Assembly: GCF_019247635.1 (NCBI RefSeq) | Contig: NZ_JAFBAR010000085.1 | Coordinates: 23,935 to 87,934 of the forward strand | Reading direction: 5' to 3' | Length of the DNA stretch: 64,000 nt | Origin: Mycobacterium sp. | GTDB taxonomy: Bacteria; Actinomycetota; Actinomycetes; Mycobacteriales; Mycobacteriaceae | In this document: positions 14,692 through 23,870 of the stretch, piece by piece | How positions within the stretch are numbered: position 1 is the stretch's first letter | Layout: every line of letters starts with the position of its first letter | Translations under genes and position numbers: made by a program | The notes under the pieces: generated by a model | Databases searched by the model: none | Told to the model about the DNA's origin: nothing | Seen by the model: only the letters and a program-made list of their open reading frames with translations

Positions 14692-15345
14692 GTGCCGTCC
14701 ATCGACATCGATCGCGATGCCGCCCACCAGGCGGCCCTAGACGAACTCAACAAACCGATCTATCCCAAACCGTCTGCGGGGGACCAATTCAACGAATGGC
14801 TCAACCACCTGCTCTATCGGCTGTTGGAGAAGTCCTCCGCCATCCATGGCGGGTGGTTCACCATTACCCTGCTGCTCATCCTGCTGGGCATCGCGCTGGC
14901 GGTCGCCGTGCGCATCGCGCGCAACACCATGCGCACCAGCCGCCGCGGTGATCACCGATTGTTCGAAGCCGCTCAACTGACCGCCGCCCAGCATCGCGCG
15001 ACCGCTGAAAGCTATGCAGCGGAAGGAGATTGGGCTGCAGCGATCCGTCACCGGCTGCGCGCCGTCGCTCGCCAGCTGGAGGAGTCCGGTGTGCTCGATC
15101 CCGCGCCCGGCCGCACCGCCAACGAGCTGGCCCGCGACGCCGGCGCCGCGCTCCCCCACCTGGACCACGAGTTATCCAGGGCAGCAACGGCATTTAACGA
15201 CGTCACGTACGGCGAGCAGCCGGGGACCGCGGAGGCCTACCGGATGATCGTCGACCTCGACGATCACCTCCGCTCGCGATCACCAGCCACGCCGTCGGGG
15301 CCGGGTCAACCCGTCGCGGCTGATTCGTGGGCACAGATCCGCTGA
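14692..15345 (+). CDS. DUF4129 membrane protein (Rv3690-like)
   Basis: 217 residues. A cytoplasmic or periplasmic N-terminus (SIDIDRDAAHQAALDELNKPIY) precedes one transmembrane helix (about 62-82). After it comes the DUF4129 region with RHRLRAVARQLEESGVLDPAPGRTANE and a DVTYGEQPGTAEAYRMI tail. DUF4129 domains commonly occur with MoxR and transglutaminase-like proteins, as here. GTG 14692 begins 23 bases after the upstream stop. Function unknown; likely part of the MoxR-associated membrane complex. Confidence 0.82.
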   Translation: MPSIDIDRDAAHQAALDELNKPIYPKPSAGDQFNEWLNHLLYRLLEKSSAIHGGWFTITLLLILLGIALAVAVRIARNTMRTSRRGDHRLFEAAQLTAAQHRATAESYAAEGDWAAAIRHRLRAVARQLEESGVLDPAPGRTANELARDAGAALPHLDHELSRAATAFNDVTYGEQPGTAEAYRMIVDLDDHLRSRSPATPSGPGQPVAADSWAQIR

Positions 15346-16496
15346 TGGCAACGCGGACCGAATACGCGACCCCCTCGCCGGCGCAGCGCTGGCGATCGTG
15401 GCGGTGGCCGGTGTTCACACTGTTGGTGCTCGCGGTCGTCGCCGCGATCGCCACCTACCTGACGACGCCCCGCCCCGGCGACCGGATGGACCCGGAGGGG
15501 ACCGGCCCCGACAGCGCGCACGCGTTGGTCACCCTGTTGCGCGACGCCGGCGTCGAGGTGATCGTCGCCCACGGCGTCGGTGATGTCGAGCACGCGGCGC
15601 GAGCGGACACGCAGATCCTCGTGGCGCAGAGCCAGTATCTGACCGACCGCACGCAGTTGGATCGGCTGGCGGCGGCCCCGGGCGACCTGTTGTTGGTGGA
15701 CCCGGCGGCGCGAACCCGCGAAGCGCTGGCTCCCGGCCTGCGGCTGAAGGGCACCAGCAATCTGGATACCCAGCCGAATTGCACTCTGCGCGAGGCTAAT
15801 CGGGCCGGCACAGTTCAGTTCGGGCCGAGCGACAGCTATGCGGCCACCGGTGGCCGCGTAATGACCAGCTGTTACGACGGGGTACTGATTCGCTTTCACG
15901 ACGGTGGGCGGACCGTCACCGTGGTGGGCGACGCCGACTTCATGACCAACGGCGGCCTGTCGCAGGACGGCAACGCCGCGCTAGCGATGAACCTGGCGGG
16001 CGACAAGCCCCGCCTGATCTGGTTTGCCCCCAGCCACGTTGAGGGTGAAACCTCCTCTGCCACATCGATTTCCGACTTGATTCCGGAAAACGTGAGCTGG
16101 ATCGTCTGGCAACTGTGGCTGGTAGTGCTGCTGTTGGCGCTCTGGAAGGGCCGTCGCGTCGGGCCGCTGGTGGCCGAGGAGTTGCCGGTCGTGGTGCGCG
16201 CCTCGGAGACAGTCGAGGGTCGCGGTCGCCTGTACCGCGCCCGCCGGGCCCGCGACCGCGCAGCCGAGGCCCTGCGCACCGCGACACTGCAGCGGTTGCT
16301 GCCGAGGCTCGGTCTCGGCAGCGCGGCCTCCGCACCGGCGGTGGCGGCGGCCCTGGCCGATCGGGCTCAACGCACCGGACTGGATGCTGAGTTCGTCCGC
16401 TACCACCTTTTCGGCCCGCCACCGGCCACTGACACCGACCTGTTACTACTTGCCCGAGCGCTCGACGACATCGAAAGGCAGGTCACACACTCGTGA
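15327..16496 (+). CDS. DUF4350 membrane protein (Rv3691-like)
   Basis: 389 residues. There is a TM helix near residues 28-47, then a DUF4350 domain (PEGTGPDSAHALVTLLRDAGVEVIVAHGV) that resembles a ThuA/glutamine-amidotransferase-like fold with the GDADFMTN motif, and a second helix near 255-275. GTG 15327 or ATG 15345 (overlapping the previous stop as TGATG) are both possible. The stop overlaps moxR2 by 4 bases. In this operon type it probably transports or senses at the membrane; no catalytic role is evident. Confidence 0.82.
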   Translation: MGTDPLMATRTEYATPSPAQRWRSWRWPVFTLLVLAVVAAIATYLTTPRPGDRMDPEGTGPDSAHALVTLLRDAGVEVIVAHGVGDVEHAARADTQILVAQSQYLTDRTQLDRLAAAPGDLLLVDPAARTREALAPGLRLKGTSNLDTQPNCTLREANRAGTVQFGPSDSYAATGGRVMTSCYDGVLIRFHDGGRTVTVVGDADFMTNGGLSQDGNAALAMNLAGDKPRLIWFAPSHVEGETSSATSISDLIPENVSWIVWQLWLVVLLLALWKGRRVGPLVAEELPVVVRASETVEGRGRLYRARRARDRAAEALRTATLQRLLPRLGLGSAASAPAVAAALADRAQRTGLDAEFVRYHLFGPPPATDTDLLLLARALDDIERQVTHS

Positions 16497-17440
16497 CAGA
16501 AACGGCACGTGATGCATTGCTCGCGCTGCGCACCGAGATCGGCAAGGCCGTCGTCGGACAGGATGGGGTGATCAGCGGGCTGGTGATCGCGCTGCTGTGT
16601 CGCGGCCACGTGCTGCTCGAAGGCGTTCCCGGCGTGGCGAAGACGCTGCTGGTGCGGGCGCTGGCCGCGGCGTTGCAGTTGGAGTTCAAGCGCGTGCAAT
16701 TCACGCCGGACCTGATGCCCGGCGACGTCACGGGCTCGCTGGTCTACGACGCGCGCACCGCGGCTTTCGTGTTCCGGCGGGGCCCGGTGTTCACCAATCT
16801 GCTACTGGCCGACGAGATCAACCGCACCCCACCCAAGACACAGGCCGCACTGCTCGAGTCGATGGAAGAGAGGCAGGTCAGCGTCGACGGCGAACCGAAG
16901 CCGCTGCCCGACCCGTTCATCGTCGCCGCGACCCAGAACCCTATCGAATACGAGGGCACCTATCAGTTGCCCGAAGCTCAACTCGACCGTTTCCTGCTCA
17001 AACTGAACGTGCAGTTGCCGGCGCGCGACTCCGAGATCACCATCCTCGGCCGACACGCTCACGGCTTCGACCCGCGCGATCTGTCCGAGATCAAGCCGGT
17101 CGCCGGAGCGGCCGAGCTGGCCGCCGGCCGCGAGGCGGTGCGACAGGTGCTGGTCGCCGATGAGGTGCTCGGCTACATCGTCGACATCGTCGGTGCCACC
17201 CGCTCCTCCCCCGCCCTGCAACTGGGTGCGTCACCGCGTGGTGCGACCGCCCTGCTGGGCACCGCCCGGTCGTGGGCGTGGCTCTCCGGACGCAACTACG
17301 TGACTCCCGACGACGTCAAGGCCATGGCCCGCCCCACGCTGCGACACCGGGTGATGCTGCGACCGGAAGCCGAGCTGGAAGGTGCCACACCCGACGGTGT
17401 GCTGGAGGGCATCCTGGCCTCGGTCCCGGTGCCCCGCTAG
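16493..17440 (+). CDS. moxR2: MoxR-family AAA+ ATPase
   Basis: 315 residues. Walker A GVPGVAKT, Walker B LLLADEINRTP, and the MoxR insert VDGEPKPLPDPFIVAATQNP are all intact. MoxR ATPases act as chaperones or insertases for metal cofactors or complexes, usually together with a DUF58 vWA-like partner, which is encoded immediately downstream with a 1-base overlap. GTG 16493 overlaps the DUF4350 stop as GTGA. Equivalent in position to M. tuberculosis Rv3692 (moxR2). Confidence 0.9.
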   Translation: MTETARDALLALRTEIGKAVVGQDGVISGLVIALLCRGHVLLEGVPGVAKTLLVRALAAALQLEFKRVQFTPDLMPGDVTGSLVYDARTAAFVFRRGPVFTNLLLADEINRTPPKTQAALLESMEERQVSVDGEPKPLPDPFIVAATQNPIEYEGTYQLPEAQLDRFLLKLNVQLPARDSEITILGRHAHGFDPRDLSEIKPVAGAAELAAGREAVRQVLVADEVLGYIVDIVGATRSSPALQLGASPRGATALLGTARSWAWLSGRNYVTPDDVKAMARPTLRHRVMLRPEAELEGATPDGVLEGILASVPVPR

Positions 17441-18762
17441 TGATCCTGACCGGGCGCACTGCATTGGCGGCGCTGATCTGCGTCCTGCCGATCGCGGTTT
17501 CGCCTTGGCCGGCAAAGGCTTTCACGGGTCTGCTGGCGGCGTTGGGGCTGCTGGTGGCCGTCGACGTCGCGTTGGCCGCAAGCCCCCGCAGGTTGCGCTT
17601 CCTCCGTTCCCCGGACGGCTCAGCCCGGCTCGGCCAGCCCGTGGATGCCGCCCTGCTGGTGCACAACGAGGGCCGCCGCCGGTTCCGCGGCCAGATTCGC
17701 GACGCCTGGCCGCCGAGCGCGCGCGCCGAGCCGCGCACCCACGCCGTGGCGATCGCCGCCGGGCAGCGCGTCTGGATGGGTAGTGCGCTGCGCCCGGTTC
17801 GGCGCGGCGATCAGCGCGCCGCGGTGGTCACCGCCAGGTCGATCGGGCCGCTGGGTCTTGCGGGACGACAGAGTTCGCAGCCGGTGCCCGGCCAGGTCCG
17901 GGTGCTGCCGCCGTTCCTGTCGCGTAAGCATCTACCGTCGCGGCTGGCCAAGCTGCGCGAGATCGACGGGCTGTTACCGACGCTGATCCGTGGGCAGGGC
18001 ACCGAATTCGATTCGCTGCGTGAGTATGTCGTGGGAGACGACGTCCGCTCGATCGACTGGCGGGCTACCGCGCGTCGGGCCGATGTCGTGGTCCGCACGT
18101 GGCGGCCAGAACGCGACCGTCGGGTGGTAATCGTGCTCGACACCGGGCGCATGGCGGCGGGCAGAGTCGGCGTCGACCCCACCGCCGCCGATCCCGCCGG
18201 GTGGCCGCGGCTGGACTGGTCGATGGACGCCGCGTTACTGCTGGCGGCCCTGGCCTCCCGGGCCGGTGACCACGTCGACTTCCTCGCCCACGACCGGGTG
18301 AGCCGGGCCGGCGTATTCGGCGCCTCGCGCACCGAATTGCTGGCCCAACTAGTCGAGGCAATGGCTCCGCTGCAGCCGGCACTCGTTGAATCCGATTGGC
18401 GCGCAATGGTTGCGGCGATCCTGCGGCGGACCCGTCGGCGCTCGCTCGTGGTGCTGCTGACCGACCTCAACGCCACGGCTCTCGAGGAAGGCCTGCTGCC
18501 CGTGCTTCCGGGGTTGTCGGCCAGACACCATGTGCTGGTCGCCGCGGTCGCCGACCTGCGGGTCGACCAGCTCGCGGTTGGACGCGCGGATGCGGCCGCG
18601 GCGTACGACGCGGCGGCTGCCGAACGGTCCCGCAATGACCGGCGCGCGATCGCTTCACGATTGCGTGGCGACGGGGTCGACGTTGTCGACGCAGTTCCCA
18701 CCGATATTGCGCCCGCGCTGGCCGACCGCTACCTGGCGATGAAAGCCGCTGGGCGACTATAG
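17440..18762 (+). CDS. DUF58 (vWA-like) membrane protein, MoxR partner
   Basis: 440 residues. Two hydrophobic helices lie within the first 50 residues. The DUF58 motif follows near 190-210 (EFDSLREYVVGDDVRSIDWRATARR), and then a vWA-like region with VVIVLDTGRMAAG and LDWSMDAALLLAALA. GTG 17440 shares its first base with the TAG stop of moxR2, so the two are tightly coupled. DUF58 proteins are the usual partners of MoxR ATPases. Corresponds to M. tuberculosis Rv3693. Confidence 0.87.
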   Translation: MILTGRTALAALICVLPIAVSPWPAKAFTGLLAALGLLVAVDVALAASPRRLRFLRSPDGSARLGQPVDAALLVHNEGRRRFRGQIRDAWPPSARAEPRTHAVAIAAGQRVWMGSALRPVRRGDQRAAVVTARSIGPLGLAGRQSSQPVPGQVRVLPPFLSRKHLPSRLAKLREIDGLLPTLIRGQGTEFDSLREYVVGDDVRSIDWRATARRADVVVRTWRPERDRRVVIVLDTGRMAAGRVGVDPTAADPAGWPRLDWSMDAALLLAALASRAGDHVDFLAHDRVSRAGVFGASRTELLAQLVEAMAPLQPALVESDWRAMVAAILRRTRRRSLVVLLTDLNATALEEGLLPVLPGLSARHHVLVAAVADLRVDQLAVGRADAAAAYDAAAAERSRNDRRAIASRLRGDGVDVVDAVPTDIAPALADRYLAMKAAGRL

Positions 18763-18787
18763 GTTTGCGCGCGCAGGCTCTGCCGAC

Positions 18788-19780
18788 TCAGCCGGTGGGG
18801 ACGACGTCTGGCGCGTCTTCGATATCCCCTGTCTCTCCGGCCGTTACGGCGCGTCGGCCGAAGTACACGACATACGTTAGGAACGCCGCCTCGGCGAGGA
18901 TCCCGATGCTCACTCGAACCAACGTCGGCAACGACGATGGCGTCACCAGCGCTTCGATCAATCCGGAGACCAACAACACGCCTACCAGCCCCACCGCGAC
19001 CGACACCACGGCGCGACCCTGCTCGGCCAGCACCTGCCCGCGCGGGCGGTCACCGGGCGCGATCACCGACCAGCCCAGCCGCATTCCGGCCGCTCCGGCC
19101 AGGAATACCGCCGTCAGCTCCAGCAACCCGTGCGGGAGCAGCAGACCCAGCAGCAGGCCGCCCTTGCCGGCGTGAAACATCAGGCCACCGATCAGGCCCA
19201 CGTTGGCGGCGTTGTCGAACAGCACAATCGGCACAGGCAGCCCCAGCAGAGTGGAGAACGCGATGCACTTGGCCGCGACCCAAGAGTTGTTCAACCAAAC
19301 CTCAAGGGCGAACGACGCGGCCGGGTGGTCGCTGTAGTACGACGCGACATCGTGGTTGACCAGTTGGTCGATCTCGCTCGGCGTTCCGACTGCGGCCTGT
19401 ACCTCCGGGTTGAGGGCCACCCAGGACCCGACGATGACAGCGACGGCGAAGAACAGCACCGCCGTCGCCAGCCACCACCGCCAGGTCCGGTAGGCCACAA
19501 CGGGGAATGACACGGTCCAGAACCGGACGAAGGTGCTGCTCAACGGCGCGTGCGCGCCAGTCACCGCGGACCGGGCACGCGCCACCAGGCTCGACAACCG
19601 GCCGATCAGCAGCGAGTCCGACGATGCCGACCGCAGCATCGACAGATGGGTGGAGACCCGCTGGTAGAGCTCGACGAGTTCGTCCACCTCGGACCCGGTC
19701 AGTGACCGACGCCTTTTGATCAATTGGTCGAGCCGGTCCCAGGTACCGCGGTGGGTCAGCACGAACGCGTCGACGTCCAC
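18788..19780 (-). CDS. SpoIIM-family (stage II sporulation M-like) integral membrane protein
   Basis: 330 residues. A cytoplasmic N-terminal helical domain (LTHRGTWDRLDQLIKRRRSL) is followed by 5-6 hydrophobic helices including LPHGLLELTAVFLAGAAGMRLGW, the conserved core of SpoIIM/DUF95 proteins. Its divergent RDD-domain neighbour is its usual companion. GTG 19780 was chosen because TAGGCT lies 7 bases upstream (leaderless pattern) and the conserved domain starts there. Corresponds to Rv3694c. Role unknown in non-sporulating actinobacteria. Confidence 0.87.
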   Translation of the reverse strand: MDVDAFVLTHRGTWDRLDQLIKRRRSLTGSEVDELVELYQRVSTHLSMLRSASSDSLLIGRLSSLVARARSAVTGAHAPLSSTFVRFWTVSFPVVAYRTWRWWLATAVLFFAVAVIVGSWVALNPEVQAAVGTPSEIDQLVNHDVASYYSDHPAASFALEVWLNNSWVAAKCIAFSTLLGLPVPIVLFDNAANVGLIGGLMFHAGKGGLLLGLLLPHGLLELTAVFLAGAAGMRLGWSVIAPGDRPRGQVLAEQGRAVVSVAVGLVGVLLVSGLIEALVTPSSLPTLVRVSIGILAEAAFLTYVVYFGRRAVTAGETGDIEDAPDVVPTG

Positions 19781-19787
19781 GTTGCGC

Positions 19788-19793
19788 AGCCTA
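19788..19793 (-). promoter_or_regulatory. -10 hexamer TAGGCT for the SpoIIM-like gene
   Basis: On the minus strand TAGGCT is followed by 7 bases and GTG 19780. No Shine-Dalgarno sequence is seen, so a leaderless transcript is likely. Confidence 0.55.
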
Positions 19794-19887
19794 CCCAGCG
19801 GTCGAGCGGGCAGTAGCGGTGACAATATCGCCGGTTCTCGCAACGCGCTGCCGTCGGGCGAGTACCAGAACGCGAGGGCGTGCCTAG

Positions 19888-19893
19888 TAGCGT
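19888..19893 (+). promoter_or_regulatory. -10 hexamer TAGCGT for the RDD gene
   Basis: TAGCGT lies 8 bases before ATG 19902 with no ribosome site between, consistent with leaderless initiation. It is 95 bases from the divergent SpoIIM-like promoter, so the two genes share a short regulatory region. Confidence 0.5.
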
Positions 19894-19901
19894 TCGGTGG
19901 T

Positions 19902-20834
19902 ATGTCGGAGGTGGTGACCGGCGACGCCGTGGTTCTCGACGTGCAGATCGCCCAGTTGCCGGTGCGCGCCGTCAGCGCGCTAATCGACATCGCGGTCATT
20001 TTCGTCAGCTACATACTCGGGCTGGTCGTGTTGGCGACCGCGCTGCGGGAGTTCGACGACGCGCTTATCGCGGCCTGCGCCGTCATCTTCACGGTCCTGG
20101 TGCTCGTTGGCTATCCGCTGGCATTCGAAACCGCGACGCGCGGCCGCTCGCTGGGCAAGATGGCCCTGGGCCTGCGGGTGGTGTCCGAGGACGGCGGCCC
20201 GGAGCGTTTCCGCCAGGCGCTGTTTCGCGCGTTGGCGTCGGTGGTCGAGATCTGGATGCTGATGGGCAGCCCGGCGGTGATCTGCAGCATGTTCTCACCG
20301 AGGGCCAAGCGGATCGGCGACGTCTTCGCCGGCACGGTGGTCGTCAGCGAACGCGGGCCTCGGTTGGGACCCCCGCCGATGATGCCTGCCTCGCTGGCAT
20401 GGTGGGCATCCTCGTTGCAACTGTCGGGACTAAGCCCGGGCCAGGCGGAGGTGGCCCGCCAATTCCTCTCCCGGGCAGCACAACTCGATCCCAGGTTGCG
20501 TGATCAGATGGCCTACCGAATCGCCGGTGACGTGCTATCCAGCATCGCGCCGCCGCCACCGCCGGGGGCCCCGCCGCAGCTGGTGCTGGCCGCCGTGCTC
20601 GCCGAACGACACCGCCGCGAACTGGCGCGACTGCGTCCCACCACGGGCCCTGTCGGAGGAATCCCCGCGCCCGCCCTGGCGTCGGCGCCGTGGCCCTCAG
20701 CGCCCTGGCCGGTCCCGGGGCCGCAGCCGGTCCCGGGACCGCAGCCGGTCCCGGGGCCGCAGCCCTCGCCCACCCAGGCTGAGGCCTGGCCACAGCCAAG
20801 CGAGCAAAGCGGCGGATTCTCGCCTCCGCAGTGA
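19902..20834 (+). CDS. RDD-family membrane protein
   Basis: 310 residues. An N-terminal RDD domain contains LPVRAVSALIDIAVIFVSYI, then further helices and GRSLGKMALGLRVV, the conserved RDD family loop. A long cytoplasmic C-terminus ends in Pro-rich repeats (PGPQPVPGPQPVPGPQP). Divergent partner of the SpoIIM-like gene, as in M. tuberculosis Rv3695/Rv3694c. RDD proteins are proposed transporters; nothing here defines a substrate. Confidence 0.87.
   Translation: MSEVVTGDAVVLDVQIAQLPVRAVSALIDIAVIFVSYILGLVVLATALREFDDALIAACAVIFTVLVLVGYPLAFETATRGRSLGKMALGLRVVSEDGGPERFRQALFRALASVVEIWMLMGSPAVICSMFSPRAKRIGDVFAGTVVVSERGPRLGPPPMMPASLAWWASSLQLSGLSPGQAEVARQFLSRAAQLDPRLRDQMAYRIAGDVLSSIAPPPPPGAPPQLVLAAVLAERHRRELARLRPTTGPVGGIPAPALASAPWPSAPWPVPGPQPVPGPQPVPGPQPSPTQAEAWPQPSEQSGGFSPPQ
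20709..20762 (+). repeat. 18-base tandem repeat, three copies
   Basis: Three nearly identical copies of CCGGTCCCGGGGCCGCAG (20709-20726, 20727-20744, 20745-20762) encode PVPGPQ units in the tail of the RDD protein. The middle copy has one base change. A likely polymorphic minisatellite. Confidence 0.85.
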
Positions 20835-21227
20835 CTACTGCGCGACGGTAAGCGCCAACATGGCGACGTCGGCTACCAAGAGCGCCAAGCCGACCAGCGG
20901 AACGGCGATACCGCGGGGCCGCTTGGCGGTAAAAAACGAGACGGCAATCACCGCCAGCGCCACCACGGGCGCGCCATAGAACAAGACGCCGAAATCTATT
21001 CCCCCGAAACCGAGGTTCGGACATTGGTGGCCGCTACACCCATCGGTGCTCATCACGGCGCCAAGCGCAAAAAGCATCACGATCGCAGCGCCGGGCACCG
21101 TCAGCAGCGCCAACACCCAGTTGATTGTGGACCGCCCGGGCCCGCCACCAGCGCTGCCGCCCCGCCGGGGTTCGGTCGCGCTGCCGGGGCCCCCGTCGAT
21201 CGTGAGGTGGCGGTTGTCAGGATTCAT
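20835..21227 (-). CDS. hypothetical membrane protein
   Basis: 130 residues. A polar Gly-rich N-terminus (1-34) precedes three predicted transmembrane segments (about 36-58, 78-98, 106-128). Two cysteines (DGCSGHQC) lie in the first loop and could form a disulfide outside the membrane. No family recognised. It converges with the RDD gene, whose stop is immediately adjacent. Confidence 0.65.
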   Translation of the reverse strand: MNPDNRHLTIDGGPGSATEPRRGGSAGGGPGRSTINWVLALLTVPGAAIVMLFALGAVMSTDGCSGHQCPNLGFGGIDFGVLFYGAPVVALAVIAVSFFTAKRPRGIAVPLVGLALLVADVAMLALTVAQ

Positions 21228-21391
21228 CAGTCAGGTCCTACCCGGCCGCAGCGTGATGCAAACAGGCCTTCAGTCGGGTTCAGCGTCGGTCATGTCGGCG
21301 GGTCCCCCCTCCGGCAGCGTCCGAGCATACCTATGGGTCCCGACGGATGAAACCGCAGACGGGAATCAATTGACCGTTGCATCGCGTTAGT

Positions 21392-21407
21392 TCACGATAT
21401 ATCGTGA
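21392..21407. promoter_or_regulatory. perfect 16-base palindromic operator, probable PadR site
   Basis: TCACGATATATCGTGA is a perfect dyad centred 75 bases before the padR start, within the only AT-rich patch of this intergenic region. PadR family members usually bind AT-rich dyads near their own promoters. Autoregulation is the natural inference. Confidence 0.65.
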
Positions 21408-21473
21408 TATTCCGTAAGGCCGGGGAGGCTTCCTTAGCGCCTCCCCCGAGAAACACAGAAGGACATACAGAAA

Positions 21474-22187
21474 ATGAGCAACCTATTCACTCCCCCCGGC
21501 GGGCCCTTCGCCCGACCGGGATTCGGAACCGGCTTCGGGCCCGGCCCAGTCGGTCGTCGTGCCGTGCACGAGGCCAAGCGGCAGGCCCGCCGGGAATTCC
21601 GCGAACACCTGCGCGACCACGCGCCCGACCACGGAGGCCCCGGTTTCGGCGGTTTCGGCCCCGGCTTCGGCGGTGGTTTCGGTCCGGGCTTCGGCTTCGG
21701 CTTTGGCCCCGGCGGGCCGCGCGGCGGTAGGCGACGTGGCGGTTTCGGCCGCGGACGTCGCGGTGACGTGCGTGCGGCCATTCTGGTTCTGCTGGCCGAG
21801 CGACCGATGCACGGCTACGAGATGATCCAGCAGATCGCCGAACGCAGCAACGGAATATGGAAGCCCAGCCCCGGTTCGGTGTACCCGACACTGCAGCTAC
21901 TCGACGACGAGGGCCTGGTCACCGCCGGTGAAACCGATGGCAGCAAAAAGCTCTACGCGCTGACCGACGAGGGTCGCGCGGCGGCGGAGAAGGTCGAGAC
22001 CCCACCGTGGGAGCAGATCGCCGAAGGCGTCGACGCGGGCCAGATCAACTTGCGGGCCGCGGCGGGCCAACTGTTCGGGGCGGTCGCGCAGTCCGCGCAC
22101 ACCGCTACCTCCGAGCAGCAGCAGCGCATCGTCGAGATCCTTAACAACGCGCGACGCGAGGTCTACGGCATCCTCGGCGAGGACTGA
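21474..22187 (+). CDS. PadR-family transcriptional regulator with Gly/Phe-rich N-terminus
   Basis: 237 residues. Residues about 1-97 are low-complexity, rich in Gly, Phe, Pro and Arg (GFGGFGPGFGGGFGPGF, RGGRRRGGFGRGRRGD). The winged-helix PadR domain follows: VRAAILVLLAERPMHGYEMIQQIAERS, then SPGSVYPTLQLLDDEGLV and KLYALTDEGR. A helical C-terminus (120-237) would dimerise. AAGGA lies 11 bases before ATG 21474. A palindrome upstream suggests autoregulation. No co-transcribed efflux or enzyme target is visible: the next gene, glpK, converges. Confidence 0.88.
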   Translation: MSNLFTPPGGPFARPGFGTGFGPGPVGRRAVHEAKRQARREFREHLRDHAPDHGGPGFGGFGPGFGGGFGPGFGFGFGPGGPRGGRRRGGFGRGRRGDVRAAILVLLAERPMHGYEMIQQIAERSNGIWKPSPGSVYPTLQLLDDEGLVTAGETDGSKKLYALTDEGRAAAEKVETPPWEQIAEGVDAGQINLRAAAGQLFGAVAQSAHTATSEQQQRIVEILNNARREVYGILGED

Positions 22188-22210
22188 CCCCTTTCGCCGC
22201 GGGCTTTTCA

Positions 22211-22278
22211 AACCGCGAGCGTGCGCAAATGTACTGCCGCACCGGCGTGTCGGCGTACAGACGCGCACGCTCGCGGTT
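22211..22278. repeat. palindromic intergenic element, copy 1
   Basis: A perfect 16-base inverted repeat (AACCGCGAGCGTGCGC and its complement) bounds a 68-base element between convergent padR and glpK. The interior also has a TGTAC/GTACA inner repeat. A second copy with the same arm core and internal GTACAGAC lies at 40445-40506, so this is a dispersed repeat; here it may also act as a bidirectional terminator. Confidence 0.75.
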
Positions 22279-22292
22279 AACGGGGGCCAGAG

Positions 22293-23810
22293 CTAGGAGA
22301 CGTCGACCCAGTCCAGGGTGCGTTGGACGGCTTTCCGCCAGCCCGCATAACCCGCGGCGCGTTGCTCGTCGTCCCAGCTGGGCGTCCAGCGCTTGTCCTC
22401 TTGCCAGTTCGCCCGCAGCTCAGACGGGTCGTCCCAAAAGCCCACCGCAAGACCCGCGGCGTAGGCCGCACCCAACGCGGTGGTTTCGGCTACCACCGGG
22501 CGCACCACGTCCACACCCAGCACGTCGGCCTGAATCTGCATGCACAAGTCGTTGCCGGTGATACCACCATCGACTTTCAAAACCTCAAGGCGTACACCGG
22601 AATCCGCTTTCATCGCGTCTACCACGTCGCGGCTCTGGTAGCAGATCGCCTCGAGCGTCGCACGGGCCAGGTGCGCGTTGGTGTTAAACCGCGACAGTCC
22701 GACGATCGCGCCGCGCGCATCAGATCGCCAGTACGGGGCGAACAACCCCGAAAACGCCGGCACGAAATACACGCCGCCGTTGTCGCCGACTTGGCGCGCC
22801 AGGGACTCGCTCTGCGCGGCACCGCTGATGATGCCCAGCTGATCGCGTAGCCATTGCACGGCCGAGCCCGTCACCGCGATCGAACCCTCGAGCGCGTACA
22901 CGGGTTTGGCATCCCCGAACTGGTAGCAGACGGTGGTCAGCAGACCGTTGTCCGATCGCACGATCGTCTCACCGGTGTTGAGCAGCAGGAAATTGCCTGT
23001 ACCGTAGGTGTTTTTCGCCTCGCCGACGGCCAGACACACCTGACCCACCATCGCCGCATGTTGATCACCGAGCATTCCGGTAATCGGGACCTCGCCGCCG
23101 ACGGGTCCGGTATCGGTGGTGACGCCGTAGGGCTGCAGCGGTGACGACGGCGCGATCGCCGGCAGCATGGCTCGGGGGATGGAGAAGAACGAGAGCAGCT
23201 CGTCATCCCAATCCAAGGTCTCCAAGTTCATCAACATGGTCCGGCTGGCGTTGGTCACGTCCGTGACGTGCACCCCGCCCCTTGCTCCGCCGGTCAGGTT
23301 CCACAACACCCAGGTGTCGGGCGTGCCGAACAAGGCATCACCGCGTTCGGCGGCATCGCGCACCCCGTCGACGTTCTCCAGGATCCACTGCAATTTCCCG
23401 CCGGAAAAATAGGTGGCCGGCGGCAAGCCCGCCTTGCGCCGGATCACGTCGCCGTGGCCGTCCCGGTCCAGCGCCGTGGCGATCCGGTCGGTGCGGGTGT
23501 CCTGCCAGACGATCGCGTTGTGGTACGGCCTGCCGGTCTTCTTGTTCCACACCAGCGTCGTCTCGCGCTGGTTCGTAATACCAAGCGCAGCAATATCTTT
23601 CGGTGTAATGTCGGTCGCGTTCAGCACGGACATCAGCACGGAGGCGGTGCGCTCCCAAATCTCCACCGGGTTGTGCTCTACCCACCCGGCCCGCGGCAGG
23701 ATCTGCTCGTGTTCGAGTTGGTGGCGGGCGACCTCGGCACCGTCGTGATCGAAGATCATGCAGCGGGTGCTGGTTGTGCCCTGGTCGATGGCGGCTATGA
23801 AGTCAGCCAA
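22293..23810 (-). CDS. glpK: glycerol kinase
   Basis: 505 residues with FGGY-kinase signatures: [21 protein letters not shown] at the N-terminus, [13 protein letters not shown] in the centre, [13 protein letters not shown], and the C-terminal substrate loop [19 protein letters not shown]. It phosphorylates glycerol to sn-glycerol-3-phosphate, feeding lipid synthesis and glycolysis. TTG 23810 was chosen over an upstream ATG because AGGAG sits 5-6 bases before it and the conserved domain begins there. Equivalent to Rv3696c. Confidence 0.94.
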   Translation of the reverse strand: MADFIAAIDQGTTSTRCMIFDHDGAEVARHQLEHEQILPRAGWVEHNPVEIWERTASVLMSVLNATDITPKDIAALGITNQRETTLVWNKKTGRPYHNAIVWQDTRTDRIATALDRDGHGDVIRRKAGLPPATYFSGGKLQWILENVDGVRDAAERGDALFGTPDTWVLWNLTGGARGGVHVTDVTNASRTMLMNLETLDWDDELLSFFSIPRAMLPAIAPSSPLQPYGVTTDTGPVGGEVPITGMLGDQHAAMVGQVCLAVGEAKNTYGTGNFLLLNTGETIVRSDNGLLTTVCYQFGDAKPVYALEGSIAVTGSAVQWLRDQLGIISGAAQSESLARQVGDNGGVYFVPAFSGLFAPYWRSDARGAIVGLSRFNTNAHLARATLEAICYQSRDVVDAMKADSGVRLEVLKVDGGITGNDLCMQIQADVLGVDVVRPVVAETTALGAAYAAGLAVGFWDDPSELRANWQEDKRWTPSWDDEQRAAGYAGWRKAVQRTLDWVDVS

Positions 23811-23870
23811 CTGCGCTCCTAGCGTCGGACACTGCGTGCCGGCCTCCATGATTGCCTATCGGGGTGACCC

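Noticed and set aside
20709..20762. Regulatory direct repeats
   Set aside because: The copies are inside the RDD gene and keep the reading frame, so they are better explained as a coding minisatellite.
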